The notes: generated from the letters alone by a model not told the origin. A stretch of DNA of 64,000 nt from Phyllostachys edulis (GCA_036346405.1 CM070566.1:12085533-12149532); one strand, 5' to 3'. Counted from the first letter of the stretch, positions 1-12,200 are shown. Translations and numbers: made by a program.

Positions 1-394
1 ATTTTTTTCGGTGGGCAGCGAAATGACCGGAAATTCAGTATTTCTGGATGAATTTTGTTTAAACGGTTTAGTTCAACTTTGAATTTGAAAATTTAAATTT
101 TAAATATTTCCCAAAGACAAAGGACAGGAGTTGGGATTCGATCCCTGGTCTTTAGAACCGCTTGCTACTAGGCTATCTTTGTCTTGTGGATCATTCACTG
201 ATTTTAACATTCTTTAATCCTTCAAATTCAAACAAAACAAAATTTATTGGGAGGGTAACGAAGGTCCAAAATTTCTGAAGTTTCGACTGGGCCGATAGGG
301 ATGCGTCTCTATGTCTGGTCTTACCTATTGGTGGTTTCCATTTTCTTGGGCTTTTGTTCCCAAGTCCTTGTGGATGCTTAATATTCCAAAGTTT
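1..394. other. unassigned AT-rich left edge
   Basis: No coding region, terminal repeat or RNA gene could be supported here. The stretch is AT-rich with short poly-T runs. Short reading frames show no family resemblance. Confidence 0.4.
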
Positions 395-1060
395 GGGATG
401 AAATCTATTCACATTGTAACCGGCAATGTGGTTGCTAGTATACTGTCCAAGTTGCTGATACGAGAAGAGAATGACTCATGACCAATACTCAGTTGTTGTT
501 GCATCCGTATAGACAGGCATTTCTGCGTGATTTACATGCTCAGATCTATTATTTTGACATTATGGACATGATAATTAATTAAGAGTGAAATATTCATCCA
601 AAAATTTACTCGTACCATCGGTCTCCAAGCAACATATTCTAGAGTGTGGATAATATCTTTAGTGGAAATAAAATCAGTTTGATCGTGTGCTTTATAGGGT
701 TCGAGCTTTTTTTTACTATCTGAAGTACAATATTGTAATCGGAATTGCTATACACCATTCCACAAAAGTGAATCTCGGGGTTTTCATGCGATTTACTCAC
801 TATTGTTATAGCGGCGAGGACGTAGGACAAAAAACAAACATGAGACATAGAGTATGCAAAATTAACAAACTCACTAGATTTAAACAACAAAAGAAATCAT
901 ATTGTCTATCCCGTATGAACCCATATTGTTCTTCTGAATATGGATGCAGCCTATACTCGTCGTACATGAATACGAATTCCAATAGTTTTTTTAGATGAAA
1001 ACACGGAACTAATACATCTTGGATGCTAATCCGGTAGTCGTGTTAGGGCATGTACAACAA
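395..1060 (+). repeat. duplicated unit, copy 1 (upstream of F-box 1)
   Basis: About 600-1000 aligns with 25225-25640: shared landmarks are the AATATCTTTAGT run, AAATCAGTTTG, a central poly-T, and GACGT(A/G)GGACAAAAAACAAAC. About 404-545 aligns with 45770-45862 joined to 46231-46265 (TATACTnTCC, GTTGCTGAT, GGCATTTCT). Copies 1 and 2 each lie just upstream of an F-box relic, so this looks like the 5' flank of a tandemly duplicated gene. No clear promoter element was identified in it. Confidence 0.65.
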
Positions 1061-1430
1061 TTTGTCTTTTAGGTTATCTCTAAAGTCTCTAACTTATTTA
1101 CAGACAACTTTAGAGACAATATCTCGAACAAGTTATCTATAAAATTATTCATTTTCAACACAACTTCTCTCCTTAAACACTCCCAATTTGCAATGATTTG
1201 CGTGTCCAGCTTGTCTTTTATGTAAGAGATGACACATTCTCTCTCCTCTAACTAAACTTTTGAGTACCATAGCAGCTAAGAGACAGCTGAGATAGTCACT
1301 ATTGAAGATGCCCTTAGTGCCCAACACATATAATTCCACTTGTATATTACTAATTATAAATCACAGCCTGTTCGTTCGTGCTCTACACGTACGTACGTAT
1401 ACGTAGCAGACTACTGCGAAAAACCTAGGC

Positions 1431-1563
1431 CGCTGCCACGAAGAGGAAGGCATCTGAGCTGGACGAGAAGGACGAGCCACGCCGCACCTCGGGGACGACT
1501 ACTTCCTTGCCGACGAGATATTCTCCTGGCTCCCGGTCCACTCCGCCCATGTGACTGCCAAGA
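1431..1563 (+). pseudogene. F-box protein gene 1, piece 1 (N-terminus and start of F-box)
   Basis: One frame reads a basic-acidic lead (TKRKASELDEKDEPRR). After a one-base frame change the other frame reads DDYFLADEIFSWLPVHSAHV, which resembles the first helices of a plant F-box (D-L-x-x-EI-x-x-LPV). F-box proteins recruit substrates to SCF ubiquitin ligases through Skp1. No in-frame ATG is seen upstream, so the start codon has been lost or lies in an exon I cannot identify. The piece ends at AAGATG, where LTR-like DNA begins. The gene continues at 4516, 21551 and 24970. The frame change, missing start and three later insertions make it a pseudogene. Assignment rests on the F-box pattern and on the matching order of pieces in the duplicate at 26956-37525. 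Confidence 0.6.
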
Positions 1564-4515
1564 TGCGCCCCCCAAATTCACAGGGGCGTTAACCTCTCCA
1601 CAACCGCCTAGGATGTGTAGTTGCGAAGTAAGCAGTATCTCAAGCAAGCTTTCGATTACAACAAAAGCCAACATTTTATTACACAAGGATAAAGCTTAAC
1701 AGCCAATTTTGACACTGACACGGCATCCAAGCCAAAGTTAATATAATACAAGACAAAAGAACTTCAAACCATAGGCACACTTGAGCGCGGCTGAGACCTA
1801 ATAACAGTAGTCGTTGCCATCCGATGGTCCACCAAAATCCTGTTCATCAAGATCCTCTGCATTTTCCTTGGTTTCTTCTGTAGATTGTTTGCAGATTATG
1901 CAAGAATGAGTACAACTACTGTACTCAACAAGCCACATGAAAAAGCTAAATAATTACATGCAAGGAGTTCAATGGATGGTTAGGTTTTACCTTAACAGGC
2001 ATATGTGGATGCAATTTGCAGTTAAAGCAGTTTACTTTTAAAACAGTAAAACAATAGTACATAATAACATCAGGGGTATCTCATCAAACCACAATTACCA
2101 ACTTATCATCTCCAAAACTCTACTTATGCCTCATGTACTGGAATCACCCATTAACATAGCTTCATTAACCAGAAGCACGGCATATTCGAATACCTTTAGT
2201 TATACACTCTGCAGAGTTGCCCAACTTTACCCACAAGATATCTCATGCTCATACTGTCATGCAATATACACGCAACACTTTAGCGTCTGTTGAGTGAGAT
2301 AACAAAGTGTTTCAACTGCTCAACCTTTCTAGTCTCTACCGGTAGGTATTACTCCGTCTGACCCTCGGGAGACCAGCGCCAATGGTGGAATTTGTGCCCC
2401 GATCTTGACGGGTCCATGCGTTGTGTAGACCAAATGAGTGTCCCTATAGGCCCATTTCTGTCACACCCCAATTCTTGTAGATATTCAATCGGATGAGCAG
2501 TGTACTAAGCTAGGGAGTAATGACCACGCTTGTGGTTGAGTGGTTTTTCTGTGTCTGTCACTTGGCACAAGGTTCTTGTCCTTACCTGTCATCCAGTGAG
2601 GCAATGGCCCAATACCAACTCGTGGCTGTCCACCTCGAGATCTCACTGATGACTCACTTTTCCACAAGTCTATTGGATTGTCCAACTTCCTGGACACAAC
2701 CCTCAACTCACCACCAAAACCATTGGCGCACTGCCAATACTCTCTTTTGATTGATAAACACATTTGGGTGACAAAGCTACTTATATAGATAATATTTTAT
2801 GTGAACTTTTCAAGGTGAATATGGCCTACAAGTGCTGGGTGGGTTTGTATGTGGGGTAATAGGATTTATCTATTTATCATGGCATTCAAAAGTATTATTT
2901 GAATAATTAAAGTAATTGGCTCAAATATAATAATGAAAGTATCAATATAAATATATGACATGTGGGTTCAAAATGTTCAAGGAATGCAACTTGCCTTCTT
3001 GCACAAATTCTTGTGGATATTGGTCTTGTTCGGCGTCTTCCGGAGTCTGGTCATCAAGATCGTGACCTAACGAGAAGCAAAGCAATAAAAAGAAACCAAG
3101 TAAAAACTAGCTCAACAAGAAATGAGCTGGGAACAAAATGCAAGTAAATAAAACCAAAAAGAAACTTAAAGGAAGGTGGTGTGGGTTGGTGGGATTTATC
3201 TGGTGTTTAAATGAATTGGATGGAGTTTGTAAGATTCAGATCCAAGTACAACAAAAATATTGTAAAGGATAAAGAAAACTATGGAAAGGTGGCAAGATTT
3301 ATTTGGAGCTTGGTATAGCTGAGTGGAGTAAAAAATGGGCTTTCTGGGCTCGAGACGATCAAATTTGACATATAATGTCAAATTAGGGTTTCGGACGAAA
3401 AAGTGCCGGGCGATGAATAGTACTATTTTACTATTCATGTCTAAACAAGGATTAGTGAATAGTGATTAGGTTTATTGTTTTTGGTTAAAGAAATGAACAG
3501 TACTAAGGTTTACTGTGCATTTTCTGGATTTTGGAATAGTAACTATTTTACTATGCTGTGAACAGTGTTTGAGCTGAATTAAGAATGAACAGTGTTTTGC
3601 TATGCACAGTGAATTGCTATAGTGTGGGCCGAGCCCATTCGGCTAAAACGCGAAGGCCAGCCTAGCCCAAAAACGCCATGACCTTAAAAGGCCAATGGCG
3701 AAAGGCAAGCGCCCTCATGCATGATGCGAAGCGAGAAAGCAAGCGGCGGCACTTCCGCGTGAAGAAAAGGCGGCCAAAGGCCGTCCGGCAGCGGCGATGG
3801 CCGGCGGCAAAGGGAAAGGACGCGGGAGCTTGATCAAGGTGAGTCCCTCTCCTATTTGGTGGTTTTGGGTGGGAGAGGAAGGGATGGGGAGGGATTTGGC
3901 TTACGAGTGGGGATGGGGCGGCGGCGGGAGCTCGGGATCCGGTCAAGCCGGTAGGGAGGGCTTAGGGGAGGCGGTGGGGGGATGAAGAGGAAGGTTGTCC
4001 TAGGCGGCCTTTTATAGGCGGGCGGAGGCGGTAGGAGCAGGACGCGGCGTGGGCAGGCGGACGAGGTGGCGCTAGGGTTTGAGCGCCGCATTGAAGGGGA
4101 GCGGCGACGTGTGCGGCTGTGCGTGTTTGGGCGGCCGCGAGAGAGGGAGGCGGTGGCATGGGCGGCGCGTGGGTTGCATTGCGGTGGCGGCGACCCCTCC
4201 TTTGGAAGCGGGAAGTGAGGTGTGGCGAGGATGGGATAAATGGTCTTGTTGGCGACTTAGAAGCGGTGCATTGAAGAGGAGGCGGCGAGGTGGCGGGAGG
4301 TGGCGGATGATGGTGGCGGCCAAGGCGGTGTGTGAGGCGGGAAGGTGGTGGCGGTTTGGGCGAAGCTGCTTCCGGGGAGGAGAAAGCGGGATTTGCTTGG
4401 GTTTTGATGGATTTGGGGATTTTTGATGAATTTGGTTGAAGTTTGCTAAACTGAGATTTGAAAACGAGATTCAAATCCAAAACTCAAATTGATTTTGAAA
4501 TTTTGAAATTTTGCA
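1564..4515 (-). mobile_element. Ty3/gypsy-type LTR (probably solo) inserted in F-box 1
   Basis: A 2.95 kb non-coding block separates two F-box pieces. It shares landmarks with the proven solo LTR at 57788-62353: AAGAATGAG(T/C)ACAACTACTG near 1902 and TACACTCTGCAGAG near 2204, followed by TTTACCCACA. A minus-strand TATAAAA lies at 4010-4016, giving the same orientation as the other LTR. The boundary is ambiguous. TG...CA termini (1564, 4515) leave no target duplication, whereas the perfect repeat AGATG at 1561-1565 and 4515-4519 would imply non-canonical ends. No gag or pol is present, hence solo. The 3600-4480 part is GC-rich and gives long but low-complexity reading frames that I do not call genes. 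Confidence 0.6.
4010..4016 (-). promoter_or_regulatory. putative TATA box of LTR
   Basis: TATAAAA on the minus strand inside a GC-rich stretch of the LTR-like block. It is placed as expected for a U3 promoter reading leftward. Confidence 0.4.
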
Positions 4516-4853
4516 GATGTTTCACTCTCCAAGGGCATCTGCTGGCTCCTCACCAGCCCGGACTTCTGGCTCCGCCACCGCCTGCTCGGTGTGCCCCTCC
4601 CGCAGCTGCACGGCTCCTGCTTCATCCGCTACATGGACGGGCGGCAGGTCCGCCACGCCGTCCACTTCGCTGGCCCCACGTTCTCCATAAAGCACGTCGT
4701 CTGCGGCACCGGCGGCTCGGGCTCCTGGACAAGGTACTTCTACGCCGGCAGGTGCAACGGGCTAGTCCTCCTCACCGCGCAATTCAGGCTAGACGAGCTC
4801 TCCCCCGACGGCGTCCTCATCAACCCGGCTACCCAGGACCAGGAGGAGGAGAT
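4516..4853 (+). pseudogene. F-box protein gene 1, piece 2 (end of F-box and start of associated domain)
   Basis: The frame of 4591-4853 reads on from the F-box: SKGICWLLTSPDFWLRHRLL, then GSCFIRYMDGRQVRHAVHF, then an acidic tail with LINPATQDQEEEI. LINPATQ followed later by GYSPSSKAY is the usual order in grass F-box/F-box-associated proteins. The piece is open apart from its edges. It is cut at 4853, immediately before TGTTAGATAATC, the start of a copia LTR. About 20 residues normally found between LINPAT and LGY are missing between this piece and 21551. The duplicate copy has the matching segment at 26970-27088. Confidence 0.7.
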
Positions 4854-5192
4854 TGTTAGATAATCTTTGTAGTTTTCATTTTCTTGCCATGTCCAAGTCA
4901 GCTTTGCTAGCCGAGTCCAACGTTGAGTCGTCATTCACAGCCTTTATAAGGGGCTGATTAGTCCGAGTTCTTTTGTAACAGAAAGTGAAGAAGCAATGTA
5001 AGCTAGTGAGTTGTGCAATCGAATAGAAAAGAAAGGTGCAGCACTAAATTGTTTCTCGCTTCTACTTGAGTACGTGGGTTTTTGCTTCCGAACATGTGTT
5101 GTGCATCATTCGAGCGTACGTGCGCGTGTGAAGATCTGCCAAGCATCTACTCCATCTTCGATCGGCTGTATTATCTTTGGTTTGTTTCAACA
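4854..5192 (+). repeat. copia A LTR1 (5' LTR)
   Basis: Begins TGTTAGATAATC and ends TTTCAACA, followed by a primer binding site. Near-copies lie at 20866 and 21357. CCTTTATAAGG in the middle could serve as its TATA region. Confidence 0.85.
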
Positions 5193-5194
5193 AT

Positions 5195-5206
5195 TGATAT
5201 CAGGGC
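5195..5206 (+). promoter_or_regulatory. primer binding site of copia A
   Basis: TGATATCAGGGC begins three bases after LTR1 and matches 10 of 12 bases of the initiator-Met tRNA complement TGGTATCAGAGC used by plant copia elements. Confidence 0.75.
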
Positions 5207-5207
5207 T

Positions 5208-5853
5208 ATGACGAATAACGAGAAACCAAGCAGCTCGAAGGAGAGTTCCGTTTTGCTGCAATATTCGATGTTCACTAAGAGCAATTATGCAGTATGGGCA
5301 ATCAAGATGAAGGTGTGCATGCGCTATCAGGGAGTGTGGGACGTGATCAAGGACAACAACATCGATGTGCGCAAGGATTAGATGGCCTTGGCAGCAATCT
5401 ATAGAGGCATCTTGGAGGAAACGCTCTTCCTACTGGCCGAAAAGGAGACGACCAAAGCTGTGTGGAAGGCATTGAAGACGATGCATCTTGATGCTGATCG
5501 TGTCTAGGAAGCGCGAGTATAGACTCTCAATAGCGAGTTCGAGGGGATGCGCATGAAAAAGACGGAGTCGATCGACGACTTCACCACGAGGTTGACGACT
5601 ATTGTCAAGCAAACCCGAGTTTTGGGGGACAAGATGGAAGAGAGCTATATTGTGATAAAGTTCCTTCAGACAGTCTCCGAAAAGTTTTTGCAAATCATCT
5701 CCACCATTGAGCAGTTCGGCGACCTCAAGGTGATGCCGGTTGAGAGGGTGATCGGTCGCTTGAAGGCGCACGAGAAACGGATCCGAGGATCTGGCAGCAG
5801 CAAAGATGAGCACATGTTGTTAACTCGCGCCGAGTGGGAGGCCCGATCATCGA
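5208..5853 (+). pseudogene. gag: copia A gag relic
   Basis: Starts MTNNEKPSSSKESS directly after the primer binding site. It then has the plant copia Gag pattern: NYAVWAIKMKVCMRYQGVWD, a segment ending EARVQTLNSEFEGMRM, and the AHEKRIRG tail before a zinc knuckle would be expected. In-frame TAG codons interrupt it at about 5379 and 5504. It is cut at 5853 by the CACTA insertion, and no zinc knuckle or pol follows on the far side. Confidence 0.8.
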
Positions 5854-5856
5854 ATG

Positions 5857-6345
5857 CACTACGAAGCAGGACATTTCGAGTGCCAAAAACACTCGGGAAA
5901 GGGAGCCAAACACTTTCGGGAAAAAACACTCGGGATAGATTAGTCGGAAAATATCGGTTTCAGAGTGTTACACTCGGGAAATAGGACTTTACCGAGTGCA
6001 TCTGTTTACACTCGGGAAACTAACACACTCGGGAAAAAATCCAGCTGAACGGCTTCTACACCCGTAACGGGAATATTTACCGAGTGCTGACACTCGGTAA
6101 TATGCTACAAAAACACTCGAGAAAGATTCCGACAAATCCGACTGCAAATTGCCACGGGTGACATTTTCCCGAGTGTTGACACTCGGGAATATTATTGTCG
6201 GTTTCCCGAGTGTCTATTCCCGAGTGTCGACACTCGGGAAACATTTGGTTAATTTCCTGAGTGTTGACACTCGGGAAATATTTGGCGAATTTACCGAGTG
6301 CCAAAAACACTCGGGAAATTAGAAAAACACTCGGGAAATCGACAA
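5857..6345. repeat. CACTA 1 left terminal and subterminal repeats
   Basis: More than a dozen copies of a 10-12 bp motif, CACTCGGGAAA or its inverse TTCCCGAGTG, some joined as palindromes around GTGTCGACACTCGG. In En/Spm-type elements such motifs bind the TNPA-like protein. Confidence 0.85.
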
Positions 6346-7472
6346 AACAGCAGAACCCTATTTTCCACAAATTCATTTAAAATCCATTCCACAGCAATCA
6401 AATAATCCATCCATCCATTCCACAGCAATCAAATAATCCATCCATCCATCCATTCCACAATATATGTATATATATGTATGTATAGATCGAACAAAAGACA
6501 TCATAACAGTTCAGAGCTCACAACATTCAAGTTCAAGTTCAAAATGTAAGCATAAGGCATTATACATATGACAGTTCCAAATAGTAATTTCATACTCTTA
6601 TGTACATAAAACAAAAGCAAGTATCAGTACAACCATTTGCATGCACGAAATTTCTGCTTCAATCTTCTGTGCACAAAAGCATCATTTTGGGAGTTCTGCA
6701 GATAGAGCAAAACTTAATATTAGTGCCATCTTACAACAAAAGTTAGGAATTGATATTACATGAAAAGATAATTAACCAAACTATTGACAAAGCAAAAAAT
6801 TCCTTTAAATCATGATGAACAACCTAATAACATGGCAAATCGGTTAAGAACATGAAAAGCACAGTGCTAAAAATGTTAAACTCAACTCTCAATATTTTGT
6901 CATTGTGAACTCTTGATCAACATTTATGTCTCAAGCACTTATCATCAAATTCATAGAAAGGAGTGTACATACAAATTATTATATGTTGACACATTTCAAA
7001 AGAATTTATGATATAGATATAGAAAATTAGTTATATATGTAGCCATTTTATCCATTTTTAGCAATCACCTGATTGTGAATGTTTTCTAATATTGGTATCC
7101 TTTTAGTATATCATGAAAATAGCAAGCACCTGGTGGTGGCCTCTCGGCGATGGACATCGTGTGAACATTAGGACCAGCATCTTCAGCTTCAGCATTAGCA
7201 GTAGAAGCAACTGATCCCGCCGTTCCCTACATTTTCATAAGAAATCGCATTATAAGAAATTTGCAGTAGCGACCAATAATTACATTGCATGTCATTTCAA
7301 TGTCTTCTGAATCAAGCAGTCATAAGAGACTAACAATATAATAATCAGTATGCAGTTACTAACCGGAGCAGATAAGTGAGGTAGTGGTTCCCCCGACGGA
7401 GAGACATTAAGTCGAGTCCCGGTCCCGAGTGCCTGCATATTTGTTTGCACATTGCCATACATTAGCCAAGTA

Positions 7473-7475
<3 letters not shown>
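6346..7475. other. CACTA 1 interior, non-coding
   Basis: AT-rich sequence with short tandem copies of ATTCCACAGCAATCAAATAA and ATCCATCC near 6380-6450. No coding pattern was recognised. Confidence 0.5.

Positions 7476-7512
<37 letters not shown>
7476..7512. repeat. (TA)n microsatellite
   Basis: About 18 TA dinucleotides. Confidence 0.95.
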
Positions 7513-7513
<1 letters not shown>

Positions 7514-7597
7514 CATATTAATTTGTTATTGTACTACCACGCTCCAACTAACCTGCAGGAGCATTTGCTCCAACATTTGCCTAGCCTCAATTTCTTA

Positions 7598-9321
7598 TCA
7601 TTGCGCTGAAGCTCGTAAAACCGAGGCTGGGAAACATGTGATGGTTCTTTGTCGACTTTGAAGGTGTACTTCATCCGTTGATGCAGACACTCGTGGATCG
7701 GACCTCAGAGAGGGTTGTCGGTGTGCTAATGTACCGGCACCCATGAAGAAGCGACCATGTTTCTTCCCTTTCGACCTTGTACACAAGACTTTCGCGTCTA
7801 GTGGTGAATTCATGGCGTCGTAGTCCGGGCCATGAATCTCCTTAGCAAGACATTAGTATATGCGACTGTTGGACAAAATCATCGAGGGCGAAAATCACCG
7901 AGGACAAAATGATCGAAAATCGTACCAAGTTCTCTGTGTCATGGCCGGTCGCATAAGGTGCCCTCTAATCACCCCTCCTAGCTGCTACATATGCCTCCAT
8001 ATCGGAGCAGGTCTCGCTTCTTCTTTTCCTACACCCAAAAAACCACGGTGGTCAATACATATGTATCGCAACATACAATCAATATGAACATGTTGACCTA
8101 CGAGTTCTTCTTATAACGATGCCATGGAGGAGCTGCCTTGACGATGTCTGTCCGTCCATCAACAATCTCCGCTCCCTAGCGAAGACGAGAGTTCTCAGTA
8201 ACCATTGTTCGTTGCACCACCTGTCTTGGAGAATCTGCCGCCATGCATCTTCACACTTAAGGGCCCACCAAGGTATTGCCTACATTAACCAAGTGTTAAA
8301 TATGAATAAACTAGAATTGATTGTAATCAAGGACATCGTTTGTTCGGTTGGTTACTGCATGTACTCGTCTAAAGTGATATGTGTTACGGCAGCGTCGGCC
8401 CTCTGAATTTCTTGTCAAGGACTTGTGTGTGTAACAGATCACCGCTTGGATCGTGCTTTGTAGAACATCTGTGGGATCGACTTCTTAACACAATTACTGT
8501 GACACTCTCCTAGAATCGACTTCACATCCCTCATTTCATCGAAACCACCACTACAATCCAAGAATAAAGAATTGATAAAGAATAAGATGATTAAGTTAGT
8601 TGATGAAAGCGAAAAGGAATTGATAAAGAATAAGATGATTAAGTTAGTTGACATTTATTACTTGGCTACTAAACATCCAAAAGAGGTAAATTAAACATGT
8701 CGGACTACTTGAAGTTTTAGTACCAAACAAGTGAGATTATCCTCGGGATGTCTTCCACATAGATCTTTACATTGCTTTAGTGATACATCTACCATTACTT
8801 TAATATCAACACTTCTATGAGCAAAAGGTTAGTGTGTTGGAAGTCAGAATTTAGATAGGTGATTGAACATTGGGGCCATTATTTTACCCAAACATTTATG
8901 CCTCATCTAGTCATCTAGTCACAAAGTAGAAAATATATTTCAATTGTAGAAGTACATATTATTTGGGATTCGTGTGGTAAGTTAGTATAGTAACTAAATT
9001 GAGACTCGAGAGTTGTGACCTAATCAACCCTAACATGCATAGGAACACATAGAAGCAGATTTGAATATTCAGTCACTTACCCAAAACTTTCCTCCACCCA
9101 ATGCAAGCAGGATGTCAAATGGAACCTCTCCTTGTGGCGGTATCTTGGCTGACCTTGTAGTGGCACCATGTCCATGCAGGCTCCCGCCTTCCTCTGTAGG
9201 TGACCAAGCCAGGGAAGTGCCATCGAATCAACACGCCAATTATGCCATTCGGAAGTCTACATTTCTCACCCCCGCCTTCTTCTCGCCATTGCCTGCATAT
9301 TAGTTTTTTTGAGGTATGCAA
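7598..9321 (-). pseudogene. Transposase_24 (Ptta/En-Spm) gene relic of CACTA 1
   Basis: Read leftward, the 9321-9115 stretch gives IGVLIRWHFPGLVTYRGRRE followed by PAWTWCHYKV, the start of the plant Ptta/En-Spm transposase (Transposase_24) family. About 8270-8120 gives WWALKCEDAWRQIL, and 7830-7600 gives IHGPDYDAMNSPLDAKVL then SKGKKHGRFFMGAG, the family's conserved Lys-Lys-His-Gly-Arg block. The frames differ and are interrupted, so this is a relic with possible introns. In intact elements the product is thought to be the TNPA-like DNA-binding partner of the TNP2 transposase. The TNP2 remains lie just upstream on the same strand (10030-11317). Confidence 0.65.
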
Positions 9322-9335
9322 TTAAGTGGGCTAAA

Positions 9336-9900
9336 TTAGTGAAAGTGTAAGCAGGTTTCTTCGTGTCCTGCAACAGAGCGATGTGATCTTCTCCTCCTCT
9401 CGGGTTGGTTGTCGTGGCGGGTTCGCAGGTCCTCGCATCCAAAATTCTTGTGCCTCATGGTGCTCATCCTCCTCACCCTCCGCCACCTCGGGGTGCTCAT
9501 CCTCCTCACCCTCCGCCTCGGGTGCTCTTCCTCCTCACCCTCTGCCTCACGGTGCTCATACTCCACATCATCGGCCGCGAGGCTGCAGAGTCTGAGGCTG
9601 ATCTGCTAGAGGTAGACCCCCGCTGCCCCTCGAGGGCAGCTGCCTCTGCCTCGTCGAGTGGCGCGGCTGCCCTCTGCCTTCTAGAGGGGCATGGCTGCCC
9701 TGTGCCTCCTAGAGGGGCGAGGCTGCCCTGTGCCTCCTCTAGTGGCATGGCTGCCTGTGCCTCTGGAGGGGCCGAGGGCGCCCATGCCTCTGGAGGGGCA
9801 GCTGCTCCCTCTGCCTCCTCGAGTGGCGTGGTGCCCTCTGCTTGCTCGAGTGGAAAAGCAGTGTCTGCCTCGACTAGAGTATCTTGCCTCGCCACTCATA
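9336..9900 (-). repeat. low-complexity minisatellite region in CACTA 1
   Basis: Two degenerate tandem arrays. At about 9455-9560 the unit is near 24 bp (CTCATCCTCCTCACCCTCCG). At about 9610-9870 the unit is near 33 bp (CTGCCTCCTCGAGTGGCATG). Several frames stay open and give Ala/Pro/Glu-rich peptides. The minus-strand one is co-oriented with the transposase gene and could be its variable N-terminal part. Confidence 0.6.
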
Positions 9901-10029
9901 TTTTGGTGTCTGAAATGAAATGAAATAAAATAAATCAATTAATATAAGCGTAATCAAGTAAGCTCATAGAAAAATGTAATATAACGTAATCAAGTAAGCT
10001 CATACAAAATATTAAAAACATGCAGATAA

Positions 10030-11317
10030 ATAAATGGAAGACATACAAGATCATGCTCGAAGTAGTCATCTACAATGGGATCCTCCACAGATGGGCCCTC
10101 AAAAAGTCGTCGTCACTATCATGAGGTGTTGACTCAACCTCATCCCCTTGGTGCCATCAATGTCTAGCGATTAAGTAGTTCCAAGTCCTCTTGGTTTTCA
10201 ACCTCATCGGCATCGATTTGAATAGCATCCATGTGATCGTCCTCTTCCCCAATTATTATTTGAAAAGTCCTGTAGCCCATCTTCTTGAAAGAATAGGTCA
10301 ACACCATTGTTGGTCTCCATGTTGTAGTTCTGCTCACTATGGGTAGGTAGTTTACCATATGGTTGCACCTTATGTACTACCCACCAATCCACTAGACTAC
10401 TCATAGTTTTGCATGGAGTGCGGGATGTAGTATACTTGGGTAACTTTTGAGCCACAATAAATGGGTCATTGCACTGGTAGGATTGATTGATGTGCAACTT
10501 CAATCGGCCAAGTGATGTATCCCGTCTAACTCCCTAAGCGGATGGAACCAATGACATTTGAATAACATAAGTTTGAGAGGTTTGCTACCATGGAAATATA
10601 GTTCAATTATTTCTTCAATTACTCCATAGTATTCAACAGATGTATCGCTCCCATCTTGTCCTATAGTCACCAATCCACTTTGTTAATTGTTGTTGCATTA
10701 GGCCGTCCCTCTCATGTGTCGATGTTGGAAGCGATACCCATTCACATCGTAGGTACTATAGGACAAGACACGAGTGTGGCATCCTTGAGCAACTTGCTTC
10801 AATTATTTGCTCATAGACTTGTCCTTCAAACTCTCTGACATAAATAGAATGGGTTTCATGTATTAGTTTCTCTTTACTTAGTAAATATTATGTGCAAGGG
10901 GAGTAGCTAATAGAAGTTACTTTCGATAGAACCAAGTCGGAAATTAGGTTTACAATTCCCAAGCACCCTTCCTAAGAAGGGTCTCAACTTATTTTTCGGA
11001 TGGGTCTCGGCGTTGCTTCCACTTGCTCTAACAAATTCCCTATAGGCAACAAGACAAGTAGATTAAAACACTCATGCATCAATTATTGGGAAAAAATAAT
11101 TGTTGCATACCTAATGTAATCATCCACTTGCACAGGTGTGCGATCATTGTTGCCCTTATTTGTGGCCGTGTGTTGAACAACGAGAACAAGGGCACAACAC
11201 ACCAATCCATTACTCTAGCAAATGCTCGATCCACAAAATCATCGACTTTTCCATCCATTCTTGATACAGTCACCCATCGCTCTCGCCAGTGTACATCCAA
11301 CTACGATCCTCGGCCAT
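10030..11317 (-). pseudogene. TNP2-type CACTA transposase relic (core deleted)
   Basis: ATG at 11317 starts MAEDRSWMYTG and, after frame breaks, reaches a CPCSRC motif near 11170. This is the N-terminal transposase-associated domain (zinc-binding cysteines). About 10640-10230 reads a LMLFKCHWFHPL-like stretch, GRLKLHINQSYQCNDPFIVA and DWWVVHKVQPYGKLP, the C-terminal DUF4216 domain. The TNP2 catalytic core and DUF4218 that should lie between are missing, leaving about 450 bp of unrecognised sequence. Stops and frameshifts are frequent. The order N-domain, DUF4216, then Transposase_24 downstream on the same strand is the normal CACTA layout. Confidence 0.7.
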
Positions 11318-11888
11318 CCTAGTGTGCAAAACATAATGCATATTTTAATCCAACTTTTATTTATGTCAAAAATTACAACTCTGAGCTAGCTAGAAGCTAC
11401 CACATGATGCATGCCCTATATATGTACACTAAAAGCAGTTGACATGAAGACAATATACATGATCAGCAGACATAAAACACTTTCTTTCAATATGTATGAA
11501 TGCCTTTATTTATTAACACGTTAATGTAGCATTGTAATGACACATATCAATCCACCATAAATGGACAACACAAAAGAAAATAAGCAAACTTTATTTCTTT
11601 TCCACTTATCCATTACCTTCTGATACTTCTTGGAAGAGGGAGCCGAGGCTGCGGTGGGGAAGATGGCTGCACTGTTGTGTGTCGGTGGAGGCGTTCGGCG
11701 AGGGGAAGGCGGCGTGACCTTGTGAGGCAAGTACCATGAGCTATATTAGGGCCGAGAATCGGCACTTAAGCATCGAAATTTAGATAAAACAAAATTTTTT
11801 ATTGAAGTGAAGTGTAGATGTAAATCTTGTTGGAAATACTTAATCTTATGGACCTTATCACGGTATATATACATCTGATAAAACCTAG
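11318..11888. other. CACTA 1 interior between TNP2 relic and CACTA 2
   Basis: AT-rich, with no recognised gene. It ends with TAG (11886-11888), the target duplication of CACTA 2. Confidence 0.5.
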
Positions 11889-12200
11889 CACTACTACAAA
11901 AGCAGGCTATAGTAGGCGCCCCATCACGAGCGGTTCCTTTGGAACAAATGCGTGAAATCGATCCAACCCGGGGCTGGCGTGGAACAACTATCACAGACGG
12001 TATTTTTAGAACAAATGCAGCGATAGTCACTATCCTGAGCGGTTCTATTCACAAACCGTCTGCGTGATAATCCCCTAATCACGCAGCGGTTTTACGTTAC
12101 AACCGTGCGTGTAGTATCCTGAGCGGTTCTTATTTAGAACCGTTTGTGATACCAATTATCCTGAGCGGTTCTTATTAAGAACCGTGCGTGATATCCTTCC
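11889..12200. repeat. CACTA 2 left subterminal array
   Basis: Five or more tandem units of about 35-45 bp in which GAGCGGTTCT and AGAACCGT arms face each other, ending in CGTGATA. Each unit can fold back on itself. Confidence 0.85.

Noticed and set aside
130..165. Possible tRNA T-arm-like GGGATTCGATCCC
   Set aside because: No acceptor or anticodon stem could be built around it. Similar strings occur by chance in grass repeats.
1561..1565. AGATG as certain target duplication of the LTR in F-box 1
   Set aside because: It would require non-canonical LTR ends. The TG...CA ends give no duplication, so the boundary is left open.
3662..4480. Several 80-170 residue open frames on both strands
   Set aside because: GC-rich LTR sequence with low-complexity Pro/Arg/Gly peptides. 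No family resemblance, and frames overlap on both strands.
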